A DNA stretch of 64,000 nucleotides. It comes from Candidatus Zixiibacteriota bacterium. Lineage in GTDB: Bacteria > Zixibacteria > MSB-5A5 > GN15 > FEB-12. Both the position numbers and the translations under genes were made by a program. The stretch spans positions 189,849 through 253,848 of the forward strand of contig JBFLZR010000001.1 in the NCBI GenBank assembly GCA_040756055.1, given 5' to 3'. How positions within the stretch are numbered: the first letter of the stretch is position 1; each line of letters begins with the position of its first letter. This document shows, piece by piece, positions 62,713-64,000 of the stretch. The notes under the pieces were generated by a model. It was not told the origin of the DNA. It did not search any database and worked only from the letters and a program-made list of their open reading frames with translations.

Positions 62713-63276
62713 TCACTCGGAGCTTCTTACCTTAAACTGGCCGGAAAACGCCAGAGCCCGATTATCACGATTCACATACCGGCCGTCAATTGTCATAAAC
62801 ACATGCTTCGAGGTAACTGAATCGACCGAGTAGGAGCCTTCCCTGGCAAGGAAGATTTTATCCTCTGCGGCAATATCGTACTGGCCGAGCACCTGGAAAT
62901 ACGACGCCTCGTTCAGGTCGGCTTTAACCGCCGTGACCGGCTGCGGCAGTTGAACGTAAAGTCGGCAGCGCCAGTATTGATCGAAACCCATAAGCTTGAA
63001 GTCGTCGCCGGCATCCTCGGGATTCCATCTGGTGCCAACAGTGACAACCGCCACGTTTCCCTCACCGGTAATCAGATTGTTGTTGTCGCTGAAGGGGTCG
63101 CTGATTACGGCGCTCTCGACATACTGCGTCTGTTCGACATCAACCTTCTTCGTTACGGCATCGTCCGAGACATAGAGATCCATACGGTACCGACTGGTGA
63201 TACCGCAGGATAGCAGAAAAGACACCGTGGTGACAAGGATAATGACCGCCGCGAGCGATTTTCTTAAGATAGCCAT
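62713..63276 (-). CDS. Lipoprotein of unknown function
   Basis: This 187-residue protein has a lipoprotein signal (LAAVIILVTTVSFLLSC, Cys24). The mature part is mostly beta-strand (NVAVVTVGTRWNPEDAGDDF, FDQYWRCRLYVQLPQPVTAVKADLN). No family was recognised. It is convergent with the macro-domain gene (11 bp apart); an 84-bp gap separates it from the upstream minus-strand acetyltransferase, so the two could share a transcript. Confidence 0.65.
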   Translation of the reverse strand: MAILRKSLAAVIILVTTVSFLLSCGITSRYRMDLYVSDDAVTKKVDVEQTQYVESAVISDPFSDNNNLITGEGNVAVVTVGTRWNPEDAGDDFKLMGFDQYWRCRLYVQLPQPVTAVKADLNEASYFQVLGQYDIAAEDKIFLAREGSYSVDSVTSKHVFMTIDGRYVNRDNRALAFSGQFKVRSSE

Positions 63277-63360
63277 ATCGAATTATATGCTTTCCTGAAA
63301 TTGATGTCAATCAACACTAAACCAGACGGCCGGCGGCGACGGGCTGTTTACGGAAATATC

Positions 63361-64000
63361 CTAAAGCGGGAGTTCTACGATGCGATACTTTTTATAAGGT
63401 TTTGCCCCCATTTGGGCGGCTGCCTTGAGCATCAGCTCATTTGTCTCGAGCATCCATGACAACTCGGCCCACTTATATCCCAACTCAATACCCCTGTTGT
63501 ATGTGAGCACGTACATGGCCATGTCGATCCCGCGCTTCTGGAATTGAGGCACGACGCCGAAGGTGATCATCCGCACGCAGTCGATCTTATTTCTGATTTT
63601 GGTATGCCACAGCAGTTTCAGCAGACCGAAAGGCAAAAGCCGACCTTTCAAGTGAATCAGTGCCTGATTGATGTCGGGAAGGGCAAGACTGAAGGCCACC
63701 GGCCGATCCTCATACTCCGCTATGAACACCAGCTCGGGTTCAACAATCTGCTTGAGGTTTTGCGCCGTGTAGAAGAACTCATCCTCGCCCATCGGGACAA
63801 AACCCCAGTTGTACTGCCAGGCCTCGTTATAGATTCTGTTGACTCTTTTTATCTCCCGGTCAAACTCCGACATCCTGAGAGTGCGGATTTTCACCTTGCT
63901 GCGCTCGGCCTGTTTGGCGACCACCCGCTGTACTCTTTCCGAAATGGGCTCCTCTTTCGTTATCCGCAAAGCCATCAGATCCATGACCTTCTTGAGCCCG
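63361..64000 (-). CDS. GNAT-type N-acetyltransferase, C-terminal part (continues past right edge)
   Basis: A minus-strand frame is open up to base 64000; an internal ATG at 63984 is probably not the start because the reading continues upstream and the family is about 370-390 residues long. The visible 213 residues fit the conserved C-terminal half: VNRIYNEAWQYNWGFVPMGEDEF, PELVFIAEYEDRPVAFSLALPDINQAL, RMITFGVVPQFQKRGIDMAMYVL (acetyl-CoA motif Q-K-R-G-I) and WAELSWMLETNELMLKAAAQMGAKPYKKYRIVE. The substrate is unknown. Confidence 0.85.
   Translation of the reverse strand, partial: GLKKVMDLMALRITKEEPISERVQRVVAKQAERSKVKIRTLRMSEFDREIKRVNRIYNEAWQYNWGFVPMGEDEFFYTAQNLKQIVEPELVFIAEYEDRPVAFSLALPDINQALIHLKGRLLPFGLLKLLWHTKIRNKIDCVRMITFGVVPQFQKRGIDMAMYVLTYNRGIELGYKWAELSWMLETNELMLKAAAQMGAKPYKKYRIVELPL

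Noticed and set aside
1-64000. CRISPR array, prophage, insertion sequence or integrative element
   Set aside because: No regularly spaced direct repeats, transposase, integrase or phage structural genes were seen; both tRNA genes lack an adjacent integrase or a repeated 3' end.

Overview
The window looks like a chromosomal segment of a Gram-negative bacterium of the Fibrobacteres-Chlorobi-Bacteroidetes (FCB) superphylum. An uncultured lineage such as Zixibacteria is my best guess from gene content, not something proven by the sequence. The pointers are a PorV/PorQ-type outer-membrane protein next to a TonB-dependent receptor with a carboxypeptidase-regulatory-like N-terminus, and large secreted proteins with fibronectin-III modules and C-terminal domains like those of type IX secretion (T9SS) or FlgD. 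I see no insertion sequence, prophage, CRISPR array or rRNA gene. Two tRNA genes are present, tRNA-Glu(TTC) and tRNA-Lys(TTT), each with a good sigma-70-type promoter.

Region by region. 1-276 is the 5' end of a secreted protein running off the left edge. 610-3249 holds two adjacent DUF362 proteins with twin-arginine signals. 3256-18049 is a surface-polysaccharide locus. Its minus-strand arm carries two BioF2/FemAB-like acyltransferases, a Wzx-type flippase, a polysaccharide deacetylase and two paralogous GNAT proteins. Its plus-strand arm carries a Wzy/ligase-like membrane protein, a CapK/PaaK-like adenylating enzyme, three glycosyltransferases, WecB and a hexapeptide acetyltransferase. An 822-residue secreted beta-helix protein follows (18333-20801). 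21136-24996 is a compact module with two NadE-like ATP-pyrophosphatases bracketing an acyl carrier protein and an AMP-forming ligase, closed by a strong terminator. A nucleotide-sugar epimerase and UDP-glucose dehydrogenase come next, ending at a bidirectional terminator. The minus-strand operon 34786-27488 encodes a TonB receptor, a 1117-residue secreted protein and a PorV-like barrel.

The right half is mostly housekeeping. It holds tRNA-Glu, P5C dehydrogenase, a predicted pseudokinase, Lon, EngB, PurA, an FKBP isomerase, tRNA-Lys and AsnRS. An ECF sigma/anti-sigma pair then precedes an RND-type exporter, a LolA-like periplasmic protein and a DUF1302-like barrel. MurQ, a haem-binding protein, an unknown ORF, a TPR lipoprotein, a GT87-like protein and a tight operon (EamA transporter, DprA-like, YigZ/IMPACT, PfkB kinase, PAP2 phosphatase, macro domain) complete it. 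A lipoprotein and a truncated acetyltransferase lie at the right edge.

The points most worth a second look are the NadE-ACP-ligase-NadE module, two structured intergenic segments with strong terminators but no convincing ORF (55163-55438 and 57794-58072), the protein kinase-like gene lacking its catalytic aspartate, and two minus-oriented terminator-like hairpins bracketing asnS. Functions are inferred from motifs read by eye; no database search was run.
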